A stretch of DNA of 6,442 bases. Origin: Bacteroidota bacterium (GTDB lineage: Bacteria; Bacteroidota; Bacteroidia; Chitinophagales; Saprospiraceae). Below are positions 1 through 6,442 of this stretch, piece after piece; within the stretch, counting starts at the first letter, position 1; every line of letters starts with the position of its first letter. Both the position numbers and the translations under genes were made by a program. The notes under the pieces are model-generated. The model was given only the letters and a program-made list of their open reading frames with translations. It made no database searches and had not been told where the DNA came from. The DNA lies in the NCBI GenBank assembly GCA_024277695.1, contig JAJRUR010000175.1, positions 1 through 6,442 of the forward strand, given 5' to 3'.

Positions 1-56
1 CAATTGAACAGATTTGAGTGTTATGTTCTTTTTTTGCCAGAAACCATATTATCTAA

Positions 57-776
57 CTAAGATCCTCTAAGTCTGTAAAGATACATCTGCACAGTAGAAG
101 ACAGCCCGTAATATAATGCATCACAAATCAGTGCATGTCCGATACTTACTTCGGCCAGATAAGGGATATTGAAGTAGAAATATCTCAAGTTGTGGAGATT
201 GAGATCGTGTCCGGCATGGACAGCAAGTCCTGCTTGATACGCCTCTTGAGCTGTTTGGACAAATGGAGCTATAGCGATATCCGGCTCTTCGGGGTATCGA
301 GCTGCATACGTACCGGTATAGAGTTCTATACATTGTGTTCCGGTGCTTTTGGCCGAATCGATCCATCGAGGATCGGGGTTGAGGAACAGGGATACTCTGA
401 TATTGTGTTCGTTGAGTTGAGCGATGACCTCCCGGAGAAAGTTCTTATGCTTTTTGGTATCCCAACCGGCATTGGATGTCAAGGCATCGGGGGGATCAGG
501 GACCAAGGTACACTGATGCGGACGGACTGCTAGCACTTGGTCCAAAAAATGTGGAGAAGGGTAACCTTCGATATTGAACTCCGTCCGTACCTGCTCTTTG
601 AGCGGCATCAAATCTGAAAAACGGATATGTCGTTCATCCGGTCTGGGATGCACGGTAATACCTTGGGCTCCGAAGTGTTCAATATCTTTGGCTATAGCCA
701 ATAAATCAGGGACTTGACCACCCCGTGCATTTCTTAAAAGGGCAACTTTGTTGATATTTACGCTTAATCTTGTCAT
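57..776 (-). CDS. pdxJ: Pyridoxine 5'-phosphate synthase PdxJ
   Basis: This enzyme condenses 1-deoxy-D-xylulose 5-phosphate with 3-amino-2-oxopropyl phosphate to give pyridoxine 5'-phosphate, the ring-closing step of the DXP-dependent vitamin B6 pathway in the cytoplasm. The 239-residue product has the usual length of the family and is a single (beta/alpha)8 barrel. Recognisable blocks are NINKVALLRNARGG (7-20), ITVHPRPDERHIR (40-52, with the conserved His43), the Glu70 region (NIEGYPS), QVSL-like RVSLFLNPD (127-135), the ELYTG phosphate-site block (151-155), AGHDLN (188-193, His190) and SIGHALI (211-217). Where E. coli has NIDH, this protein has NINK, which I recall as normal for Bacteroidota PdxJ. 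The ATG at 776-774 fits the family N-terminus and the stop is TAG. The gene diverges from cdsA, and the two 5' ends touch or overlap. No clear terminator is visible in the 56 bases downstream. Confidence 0.97.
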   Translation of the reverse strand: MTRLSVNINKVALLRNARGGQVPDLLAIAKDIEHFGAQGITVHPRPDERHIRFSDLMPLKEQVRTEFNIEGYPSPHFLDQVLAVRPHQCTLVPDPPDALTSNAGWDTKKHKNFLREVIAQLNEHNIRVSLFLNPDPRWIDSAKSTGTQCIELYTGTYAARYPEEPDIAIAPFVQTAQEAYQAGLAVHAGHDLNLHNLRYFYFNIPYLAEVSIGHALICDALYYGLSSTVQMYLYRLRGS

Positions 777-1624
777 CTTTGCGCAAAATTAATATAAGTT
801 TATTGGATTCGCTCATTACTCGTCTCAAAACTGCTTTTCTATGCGGGGTCTTGTTTATCACGGCTCTTTTGGCGCATAAATACTCCTACATTTTTTTGTG
901 GTGTATTGTAGGCGGTGTATCGCTTTGGGAGTGGAATAGAATGCTAAAAACGGATAAGATGCGCAGTTCTATCTACCTGTTTGGTCTGATAGTGCCTGTA
1001 TTGGCTATAGCCCAATATGTGCTTAGCTTATCCTTACTGGAGCCGGTTTTTATGATTGGTTTCAGCATATTATCTGCTATTTGGATGCTTATGTTGTTGG
1101 TAGATCTGAAGCGAAAAAGCAGTCTGGCTCATCGATTACCGAGTTTGGTAAGTTTTCTATATATCGGGTCGGGTATCGGTGCGTTGATCACCTTGGGTCA
1201 AGTGCATCCCAAGGGTAGATACTTTGTACTTTTGTTGATGGGTATTATATGGAGTGCTGACACAGGGGCTTATTTTTTGGGTAGAAAGTTTGGAAGGCAT
1301 AAAATTTGGCCATCGGTATCACCTAATAAGACCTGGGAAGGTTTTGGCGGTGGTATATTGTTTGCTGCTATTGCATCTCTTTTGATCTATTTTTTCATAG
1401 ACCAATATACGGTAGGATTTTGGCTTGGGCTAGCTGTATTGGTAAGTGTTTTAGGGCTTTTGGGTGATCTCATTGAGTCCAAATTTAAAAGAGTAGCCGG
1501 TATCAAGGACAGTAGTGGATTATTGCCAGGTCATGGGGGTTTTTTAGATAGATTTGACTCTGTTTATGGCTTTATACCCTTTGTTTTTTTGTATTTGTAC
1601 TACTTTAAAATCATCCAATTATAA
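770..1624 (+). CDS. cdsA: Phosphatidate cytidylyltransferase CdsA
   Basis: This integral inner-membrane enzyme activates phosphatidic acid with CTP to CDP-diacylglycerol, the precursor of phosphatidylethanolamine and the acidic phospholipids. The 284-residue product is strongly hydrophobic, with about eight membrane segments from residue 21 to 280. It carries WSADTGAY (161-168), the SPNKTWEG block (184-191) and a full match to the CDS signature: SKFKR (237-241), KDSS (246-249), then LPGHGGFLDRFD (252-263) with its metal-binding acidic residues. There is no usable ATG near the N-terminus. Candidate starts are TTG at 770, 779 and 803. The longest is listed, but the TTG at 803 gives a 273-residue protein whose N-terminus (MDSLITRLKTAF) looks more like the family and follows an A/T-rich leader. 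With TTG at 770 the gene overlaps the divergent pdxJ start by 7 bases. The psd gene follows after 17 bases, so the two probably form an operon. Confidence 0.96.
   Translation: MSSLRKINISLLDSLITRLKTAFLCGVLFITALLAHKYSYIFLWCIVGGVSLWEWNRMLKTDKMRSSIYLFGLIVPVLAIAQYVLSLSLLEPVFMIGFSILSAIWMLMLLVDLKRKSSLAHRLPSLVSFLYIGSGIGALITLGQVHPKGRYFVLLLMGIIWSADTGAYFLGRKFGRHKIWPSVSPNKTWEGFGGGILFAAIASLLIYFFIDQYTVGFWLGLAVLVSVLGLLGDLIESKFKRVAGIKDSSGLLPGHGGFLDRFDSVYGFIPFVFLYLYYFKIIQL
784..791 (-). promoter_or_regulatory. Possible pdxJ -7 box (TAnnTTTG type)
   Basis: On the minus strand the bases read TAATTTTG, an exact match to the Bacteroidota sigma-factor -7 consensus TAnnTTTG, ending 7 bases before the pdxJ ATG. No TTTG or TTG -33 box lies at the expected distance upstream; the nearest TTTG is about 34 bases away. 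If real, the transcript would start within a few bases of the ATG and be almost leaderless. In an AT-rich genome such an 8-base match can occur by chance, so this is tentative. Confidence 0.28.
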
Positions 1625-1641
1625 AAAAAATCAAAACGACT

Positions 1642-2286
1642 ATGATAAAGATACATGATGAAGGGCGCAGAATTGTCTATAGCAGTTGGGCACTATGGTT
1701 TTTGGCGATTGTAGTTACGAGTAGGTTGGCCGATTGGGCATCTGTGATATGGGTACTTCCTTTGGTGCTGGTAACTATTTTTATAACACGATTTTTTAGG
1801 GACCCTAAGCGTCAACCCCCATCACCAGATCCCGAGGTCATCTATTCGCCTTGTGATGGCAAGGTGGTGAGTGTCGAAAAGATAGATTGGGATGGAACAC
1901 CTTACTGGAATATATCTGTTTTTATGTCTGTATGGAATGTACACATCAACTGGATTCCGATCTCCGGTACGATTACACATCGAGAATATTTTTCCGGCAA
2001 ATATCTTGTAGCTTGGCACCCCAAATCCTCCACCGAAAATGAACGCTCGACGGTCGAGATCACTACAGCGGATAACGAAAAAATCAAAATTACCCAGATA
2101 GCCGGCGCTGTGGCCAGACGGATAATCACTTATCCTATTAAAAATCAAGCGGTGATTCAGGGCGAAGAACTGGGTTTTATCCGCTTTGGTTCGAGAGTAG
2201 ATATCCGCATACCGCTAAGTTTTGAGCCACAAGTCCGGATAGGTGATACACCACAAGGAATGGTCACTGTTCTTGCGAAAAAATAA
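1642..2286 (+). CDS. psd: Phosphatidylserine decarboxylase proenzyme (short type)
   Basis: This enzyme decarboxylates phosphatidylserine to phosphatidylethanolamine, the main membrane lipid. It is made as a proenzyme that cuts itself, turning a serine into the pyruvoyl cofactor. The 214-residue length fits the short PSD class common in Bacteroidota. Visible parts are an N-terminal hydrophobic region (about 12-50, probably two membrane segments), FFRDP (51-55), SPCDGKVVSVE (69-79, Asp72), FMSVWNVHINW (94-104, His101), KSSTENERS (128-136), QIAGAVARRI (152-161) and the self-cleavage site FGSRVD (182-187). Cleavage is expected between Gly183 and Ser184 (Ser codon 2191-2193), giving a beta chain of 183 and an alpha chain of 31 residues. 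The proposed Asp72/His101/Ser184 triad is intact. The ATG is preceded by an A-rich stretch with no Shine-Dalgarno sequence. It lies 17 bases after cdsA in the same pathway. PssA, which supplies its substrate, is not in the window. Confidence 0.96.
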   Translation: MIKIHDEGRRIVYSSWALWFLAIVVTSRLADWASVIWVLPLVLVTIFITRFFRDPKRQPPSPDPEVIYSPCDGKVVSVEKIDWDGTPYWNISVFMSVWNVHINWIPISGTITHREYFSGKYLVAWHPKSSTENERSTVEITTADNEKIKITQIAGAVARRIITYPIKNQAVIQGEELGFIRFGSRVDIRIPLSFEPQVRIGDTPQGMVTVLAKK

Positions 2287-2394
2287 GAGCTATAATTATT
2301 TTTATATAATGATCTAGCACACAAACTCAAGAAAAATAATTTGACTTAAGCTATATGAGCTGTCGTACAGTAGCCCTATAATCTGCATTAGATT

Positions 2395-2417
2395 GTTAAG
2401 AGTATTTTAACTTTTTT
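2395..2417 (+). terminator. Weak terminator-like hairpin after psd
   Basis: GTTAA (2395-2399) is the exact complement of TTAAC (2407-2411), can be extended by one G-U pair, encloses a loop of about 5 bases, and is followed at once by six T (2412-2417). The stem is AU-rich and so weak, and it lies about 110 bases past the psd stop. A second small hairpin, AATCT (2380-2384) with AGATT (2390-2394), sits just upstream. The position between two gene pairs and the T-run favour a terminator role, but this is not firm. The rest of the 208-base gap is AT-rich and shows no gene. Confidence 0.3.
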
Positions 2418-2444
2418 GGACCCTTTATGTACAGACATAAATAA

Positions 2445-2452
2445 TATATTTG
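2445..2452 (+). promoter_or_regulatory. Likely -7 promoter box for the GLPGLI/barrel pair
   Basis: TATATTTG matches the Bacteroidota consensus TAnnTTTG exactly. It lies 42 bases before the ATG at 2495, which would give a leader of roughly 35 bases. The nearest upstream TTTG (2415-2418) is 26 bases away, longer than the usual spacing of about 17-23, so the -33 box is poor. It is the only good box seen before this gene pair, and no comparable box is visible between the two genes. Confidence 0.4.
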
Positions 2453-2494
2453 GGGCAGATATTTTTTTTGTTTGTTCAATACAACTTTATTTCT

Positions 2495-3310
2495 ATGTAT
2501 AAAATCGCTATATTATTTCTTGTTTCCCTCCAAATACTTGTGGCATGTAAGTCATCCAAAAAAGTAGAACAAGTCGCTCATCCTTCTCAACAGAAAGTCA
2601 CTAAGATCAGTTATATAGAGACCAAAAAATTAGAGCTCAAACTCTTTAAGGGGTTGAATATGGGAGATAATATACCTTCGACTGTGGACAGCAAATACGA
2701 ATTGACCTTTGACCAAAATGCGTCGATATACCAAAAGATAAAAAACACTTCCGGTCCTTTAGAAATGGAAAGCGATGACGGGTCTATTAAGATGGTCATC
2801 CAACAAGACAACAATCCGGATATCTTATATACAGATTTGTCTAGTGGTGCCCAAGTACATAGAAAAACCTTTATGGGAAAAGAATTTTTGGTCAGCAGTA
2901 AGGAGAAAAAACCGGAATGGAAAGTGAGCAATGAAAAAATAAAATATCTCGGATATGTATGCAGAAAAGCGACAGCTGTCCAAACTGTAGAAAAGATATC
3001 AAAAGAAGGTGAAAAAGAAAGTGTAGATGAAGAAATTGTAGCTTGGTTTACGACAGAAATACCCATTTCGACTGGGCCACAAGTCTATACGGGTTTGCCG
3101 GGTGTGGTGCTCATGGTGTCTATCGATGAAGGAAAAACTGAAATCAAAGCTCAGGATATTACGCCCGAGGTAGTGATAGCAAAACCCTTACAACGACCGA
3201 CTGCAGGACAAAAGGTCAGCAAAGAAGAGTACCTGAGTATCCAAAAGGAAAAAACCAAAGAAATGATAAACCAATATAAAAGAAAAGGCGGAATAATAAT
3301 TCGTGGATAA
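2495..3310 (+). CDS. GLPGLI-family lipoprotein
   Basis: This is a secreted protein of the GLPGLI family, which is widespread in Bacteroidota and has no established biochemical function. The ATG at 2495 was chosen over an upstream in-frame TTG (2450) because it gives a clean lipoprotein signal peptide: MYKIA, a hydrophobic core, and the lipobox LVAC with Cys18 as the lipidated residue. Residues after the cysteine (KSSKK) are basic, unlike the acidic surface-export signals described in this phylum, so a periplasm-facing location is more likely (inference). The 271-residue protein keeps the family pattern: EWK (141-143), LGYVCRKA (152-159), AWFTTEIP (183-190), GP (194-195) and GLPGVVL (200-206) as the name-giving motif, with VV in place of LI. 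A Lys/Glu-rich stretch lies at 166-180 and a charged helix at 242-263. It precedes the barrel gene by 162 bases on the same strand; GLPGLI genes often sit beside such receptors, suggesting a joint envelope role. Confidence 0.9.
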   Translation: MYKIAILFLVSLQILVACKSSKKVEQVAHPSQQKVTKISYIETKKLELKLFKGLNMGDNIPSTVDSKYELTFDQNASIYQKIKNTSGPLEMESDDGSIKMVIQQDNNPDILYTDLSSGAQVHRKTFMGKEFLVSSKEKKPEWKVSNEKIKYLGYVCRKATAVQTVEKISKEGEKESVDEEIVAWFTTEIPISTGPQVYTGLPGVVLMVSIDEGKTEIKAQDITPEVVIAKPLQRPTAGQKVSKEEYLSIQKEKTKEMINQYKRKGGIIIRG

Positions 3311-3330
3311 GTCAATTCTTACCTGTGTGA

Positions 3331-3456
3331 GGGATGGTAGGGGCGCGACGACAGGAGCGGTCCGAAGTGAGGAGGGACGACGATCTGAGGACGGAAGCGC
3401 AAGCGTACCCCCGAACAGCCCGACCCGAGTGAGGAAACGAGCGAAGGGACACGCCC
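3331..3456 (+). other. GC- and purine-rich intergenic element, probable dispersed repeat or structured RNA
   Basis: These 126 bases contain 84 G+C (about 67%) and 85 purines on the plus strand (about 67%), while all flanking DNA is AT-rich. The change is abrupt on both sides: the right edge passes from CGCCC straight into an A-rich leader that ends at the next ATG 16 bases later. TGAGGA occurs at 3368, 3386 and 3430; CCGAAGTGAGGA (3362-3373) is echoed by CCGAGTGAGGA (3425-3435); GACGAC occurs near both 3347 and 3376. GGGCG (3341-3345) can pair with CGCCC (3452-3456), closing the whole block, and GTCC (3360-3363) with GGAC (3375-3378). It does not look coding: the minus-strand open frames through it give low-complexity Arg/Pro/Ser-rich translations. 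Strand is assigned only by the direction of the flanking genes. Confidence 0.5.
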
Positions 3457-3472
3457 AATAAAAACTAAAATC

Positions 3473-6184
3473 ATGATGAAAAAACATCTAGCCATTCTGC
3501 TCGTACTATTTTTTTGTAGCCTGAGTCTGAAGTCACAAAATACGATCACGGGTAAAGTAAGGGATAAGAATAATAAGGAGCCTATTCCGGGTGCTTCGGT
3601 CCTTCTTCTGCATCCTGAGGACAGCACGATGCTTGCATTTGCTCTGTCAGATGATGGAGGAAAATTTGTCATCGGAGATGTGCAACAAGCTGAATATCTG
3701 TTGGAAATCAGTTTTTTGTCCTATGCTTCTGCCTATCGTAAGATCGAACTACGAGCAACAAGAACTACAGAAGATTTGGGTGTCATCCTACTGGAGCCGG
3801 TCTCCGAGACCATCCAAGAAATCACCGTTTTGGCGGAGCACATCCCGATGGGAGTCATTGGAGATACGATCAGTTACAACGCTGCGGCTTTCAGGGTAAG
3901 GCCTGGTGCCACTACCGAAGATCTTCTGAAAAAACTGCCCGGAATAGAGGTCGGTAGAGACGGATCGATAAAGGCCATGGGCGAGGATGTAAAGAACGTC
4001 TTGGTGGATGGGAAGGAATTTTTTGGCAATGATCCTACCATCGCTACACGAAATATAGAAGCCGAAGCTGTGGACAAAGTAAAAGTGTACGACAAGAAAT
4101 CTGAGGAGGCCGAATTTACAGAAGTGGACGACGGTGTAAAAGAAAAGACCATCGACATCCAACTCAAAGAAGAATATAAATCGGGCGGATTCGGCCGAAT
4201 CGAGGGAGCGGTAGGGACAGCTTCACGATATGAAGGAAAAATGAACTACAATCGCTTTTCGCCCGTAATGCAAGCATCTGTCATCCTCCATGCCAATAAT
4301 GTCAACAAAAAAGCTTTTTCTTTTAGAGAATTTAATGAGTTTATGGGTGGTATAAGCTCTTTCACTTCATCTTCTCTCTCTCGGCTGGTATCTTGGGGTA
4401 ACAATGGTAATGCTCCTAAAGGATTGGCGAATGATTTGGCTTCCGGAGCCAATTTTAATTATGACTTGGGGTCCAAATTAAAATTGACGAGTAATTATTT
4501 TTTCTTTAGAAATGAAAATGATGTAATAGAAAACACCTCGGCAAATCTTTTTGATGACAAAGGAGAATTTGGGAGCAGAGATAGCACGGCATCTACAATA
4601 AATAATATTTTTCATAAGCTATATTTTAAGCTCAAATACACACCCGGAAAAAAAAGCAAAATCATTTGGGAAAACACCTTGTCCAAAGGATTTGATGATC
4701 AGGGTGTCCATGCTATATCCGATTTTTTTCGGGATGAAAACCTTGCGAATCGCACGGTCAGAGACTACAGGACTGCTAGAGAAAATACCGGATACGAAAC
4801 TCAGATGATCTACCGTAAAAAAATGGACAAAAAAGGTAGAAATTTTTCTATCCGCGGAACATTGGAGACCGGACGCGCACTAGATACCTCTATGGTATAT
4901 AATACTTTTCTGACATCTGCTGATATCGATCAGCGGCAGTACTACATAGCCAGGAAGGATTTTTTTGAACTAAAATCTTCATATACAGAGCCCTTGGGCG
5001 AAGACATTTTTCTGACCGGAAGCTTGCAAGCAAACAATGAAAAGGAAAGACCCTCAAAAGACTTTTTTGATGTAGTCAATGCAGTACCTGTACTCAACGA
5101 AGTCCTCACTGCTACGGTTACCAAAAAAATCAATAGCTATAAGCCTAGGTTTTCGATTCGAAAAAACGGAGAAAAGTACAAGATCAATGCTTCGATGGCA
5201 ACCCAATGGACTTCTATACAAGTTACAAGTGCTGCAGGCGAAAACATCATCAATGATGTATTTAATTATCTACCACGCCTTACAGTTGATTATGATCTGA
5301 CGAAAAGTAAAAGTATAGATATCGGATACCATACTGATATTGGCATCCCTTCATTGCTTCAATTGGCTCCACTGCCGGACAACTCTAATCCGAACTCCTT
5401 TTTGGTTGGAAATCCCGAGCTATTACCTACTTATACACATCGCATGCACATGAGGTATCGTAGTGTTGATCGTTTCAACTTTAAGTCCTTTTTTGCCAAT
5501 ATTTCCTACTCCGTCATCAAAAATAAGGTGATTAATGATATTACAATCACGCAGGACTTGCTCAGAAGAATAAAACCCATCAATACAGATCACTACAACC
5601 AACTCTCTGGATGGTTTTTATTTTCACGTCCTATCCGACCATTAAAAGTCAAGATGTCATGGAATACACAGATATCAGGATCTGCATATGAGGGTGTGAT
5701 CAACAGCTTAAAATCGGATGTGCAAGAATTGAATATCAATACAAGATTTAAGATCGAAAATCGAAAAAAAGAAAGCATCGACATCGGTGCAGGTATCCAA
5801 TTTGACCACACGAATACCCGATATGCCATAAGTCCAAAGTTGGATACGCGATTTTTTAACTACAGTTTATTTTTGGATAGTGATCTATTTTTGGGAGACT
5901 TTGTATTATCTTCTACATTTGACTATCGCAGATTTAATCCTTCGTTTTTTTCTGAAGGGCGGACAATAAGTTTATGGAGTGCTTCGATAGAAAAAACTTT
6001 TAATGAAGGAAGATTGACCCTAAGATTGGAAGCCAATGATCTGCTGAATCAGAATATTGGATTTACGCGTTTTGGCACCCAAACCGGTCTCAATACATCT
6101 CGCTATAATACTCTTGCTCGGTATTTTATGCTGGGCTTAAAATACAAAATCGGGAAGAAAAAGGAGGAAAAAGGGATGTTTTGA
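3473..6184 (+). CDS. TonB-receptor-like outer-membrane beta-barrel protein
   Basis: This is a 903-residue outer-membrane protein of the type annotated in Bacteroidota as outer-membrane beta-barrel or TonB-dependent receptor family. The signal peptide (MMKKH, hydrophobic core 6-19) is probably cut near Ser21 before QNTITGKV. Next comes a carboxypeptidase-regulatory-like beta-sandwich (about 24-108: ITGKVRDKNNKEPIPGASV, then SDDGGKF). A plug-like region (about 125-232) follows, with DTISYNAAAF (131-140), TEDLLKKLPGIEV (148-160) and NVLVDGKEFFGNDP (175-188). The rest is a barrel rich in alternating aromatic and polar strands, ending YFMLGLKYKIGKK and a short charged tail ending in Phe. The plug is simpler than in classical siderophore receptors and no clear TonB box is seen. 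Substrate cannot be read from the sequence. ATG at 3473 is followed in frame by ATG at 3476, and either could be used; the leader is A-rich with no Shine-Dalgarno sequence. It is probably cotranscribed with the GLPGLI gene through the GC-rich element. Confidence 0.92.
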   Translation: MMKKHLAILLVLFFCSLSLKSQNTITGKVRDKNNKEPIPGASVLLLHPEDSTMLAFALSDDGGKFVIGDVQQAEYLLEISFLSYASAYRKIELRATRTTEDLGVILLEPVSETIQEITVLAEHIPMGVIGDTISYNAAAFRVRPGATTEDLLKKLPGIEVGRDGSIKAMGEDVKNVLVDGKEFFGNDPTIATRNIEAEAVDKVKVYDKKSEEAEFTEVDDGVKEKTIDIQLKEEYKSGGFGRIEGAVGTASRYEGKMNYNRFSPVMQASVILHANNVNKKAFSFREFNEFMGGISSFTSSSLSRLVSWGNNGNAPKGLANDLASGANFNYDLGSKLKLTSNYFFFRNENDVIENTSANLFDDKGEFGSRDSTASTINNIFHKLYFKLKYTPGKKSKIIWENTLSKGFDDQGVHAISDFFRDENLANRTVRDYRTARENTGYETQMIYRKKMDKKGRNFSIRGTLETGRALDTSMVYNTFLTSADIDQRQYYIARKDFFELKSSYTEPLGEDIFLTGSLQANNEKERPSKDFFDVVNAVPVLNEVLTATVTKKINSYKPRFSIRKNGEKYKINASMATQWTSIQVTSAAGENIINDVFNYLPRLTVDYDLTKSKSIDIGYHTDIGIPSLLQLAPLPDNSNPNSFLVGNPELLPTYTHRMHMRYRSVDRFNFKSFFANISYSVIKNKVINDITITQDLLRRIKPINTDHYNQLSGWFLFSRPIRPLKVKMSWNTQISGSAYEGVINSLKSDVQELNINTRFKIENRKKESIDIGAGIQFDHTNTRYAISPKLDTRFFNYSLFLDSDLFLGDFVLSSTFDYRRFNPSFFSEGRTISLWSASIEKTFNEGRLTLRLEANDLLNQNIGFTRFGTQTGLNTSRYNTLARYFMLGLKYKIGKKKEEKGMF

Positions 6185-6300
6185 GCATACAAATCTTTTT
6201 TGATGTCTCGGTCTCACCAAATCTTGTTAGAAAGCAAATAGGTTAGTAGTCATATACAAATGTGCCCACAGCAGCACTTAGCTGAGCAATCCAAGCTGTC

Positions 6301-6442
6301 TTACTTTTCGGGTCGCATCTGTGGAAAGAATAGGACATCTTGGATCGAGTTTTGGTTGGTGAGGATCATCGCCAAGCGATCCATACCGATGCCTAGACCG
6401 GTAGTAGGGGGCATACCGTACTCGAGAGCTCTCAAAAAGTCC
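6301..6442 (-). CDS. lysS: Lysyl-tRNA synthetase (class II), C-terminal part, runs off the window
   Basis: This enzyme charges tRNA(Lys) with lysine in the cytoplasm. Only the last 46 codons and the TAA stop (complement of 6301-6303) are in the window; the N-terminal part lies beyond the right edge. The visible peptide begins DFLRALEYGMPPTTG and continues through GLGIGMDRLAM, which is class II motif 3 with the ATP-binding arginine. It ends SIQDVLFFPQMRPEK, the standard C-terminus of bacterial LysS. The order ALEYGMPP, then G-GIG-DR, then DVLFFP-MRPEK separates it from aspartyl- and asparaginyl-tRNA synthetases. No C-terminal extension is present. The gene converges with the barrel gene across 116 bases (6185-6300). 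That gap has a T6 run at 6196-6201 and a possible ACAGC/GCTGT pairing (6268-6272 with 6295-6299), but no convincing terminator. Confidence 0.93.
   Translation of the reverse strand, partial: DFLRALEYGMPPTTGLGIGMDRLAMILTNQNSIQDVLFFPQMRPEK

Noticed and set aside
135..533. Plus-strand open frame of 132 residues
   Set aside because: It is antisense to pdxJ, whose family motifs run through the whole stretch. The translation has no recognisable domain.
1822..2148. Minus-strand open frames of 108 and 75 residues
   Set aside because: They lie inside psd, which has its full set of motifs on the plus strand; these are shadows.
2450..2494. TTG start giving the GLPGLI protein 15 extra N-terminal residues
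   Set aside because: The ATG at 2495 gives a standard lipoprotein signal peptide. The TTG start overlaps the likely -7 promoter box, so it would not be in the transcript.
3473..3538. Cys15 in the barrel protein's signal peptide as a lipobox
   Set aside because: The residues before it (LFFC) do not fit a lipobox, and the region continues as a normal signal peptide with a likely cut before QNTITG.
3188..3672. Two minus-strand open frames (99 and 117 residues) crossing the GC-rich element
   Set aside because: They stay open because high G+C removes stop codons. The translations are Arg/Pro/Ser-rich without a domain and extend into the two flanking genes on the opposite strand.
6185..6300. Bidirectional terminator between the barrel gene and lysS
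   Set aside because: The T6 run at 6196-6201 has no stable stem before it, and the ACAGC/GCTGT pair (6268-6272 with 6295-6299) has a long loop and no T-run, so no terminator is called.
1..6442. CRISPR array, tRNA or rRNA genes, transposase or prophage genes
   Set aside because: I found no regularly spaced repeats, cloverleaf-like tRNA, rRNA segments or mobile-element proteins on either strand.

Overview
The window comes from the chromosome of a member of the Bacteroidota. Four things point there: a GLPGLI-family lipoprotein paired with a TonB-receptor-like outer-membrane barrel, the NINK variant at the N-terminus of PdxJ, the short FGSRVD-type phosphatidylserine decarboxylase, and starts that lack Shine-Dalgarno sequences but sometimes sit behind TAnnTTTG-like promoter boxes. 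Finer placement, for example in the Saprospiria, is only a guess.

Layout from left to right. At 57-776 (-) is pdxJ, for vitamin B6 synthesis. Diverging from it with essentially no intergenic space is a (+) pair: cdsA (770-1624) and, 17 bases further on, psd (1642-2286). CdsA makes CDP-diacylglycerol and Psd makes phosphatidylethanolamine; the enzyme between them, PssA, is not in the window. A 208-base AT-rich gap (2287-2494) holds a weak terminator-like hairpin and a good TAnnTTTG box. Next is a second (+) pair: a GLPGLI-family lipoprotein (2495-3310) and a 903-residue outer-membrane protein (3473-6184) with a carboxypeptidase-regulatory-like domain, a plug-like domain and a beta-barrel. At the right edge, convergent on the minus strand, is the C-terminal end of lysyl-tRNA synthetase (6301-6442, running off the window).

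The five complete or partial enzyme and envelope genes are ordinary for the phylum. The one stretch no gene explains is 3331-3456, between the GLPGLI gene and the barrel gene. It is a compact block of about 67% G+C and 67% purine in an otherwise AT-rich setting. It carries imperfect internal repeats (TGAGGA three times, CCGA(A)GTGAGGA twice), and complementary GGGCG/CGCCC ends could close it as one structure. It looks like a dispersed repeat or a structured leader RNA rather than a spacer, and it is the main item for follow-up.
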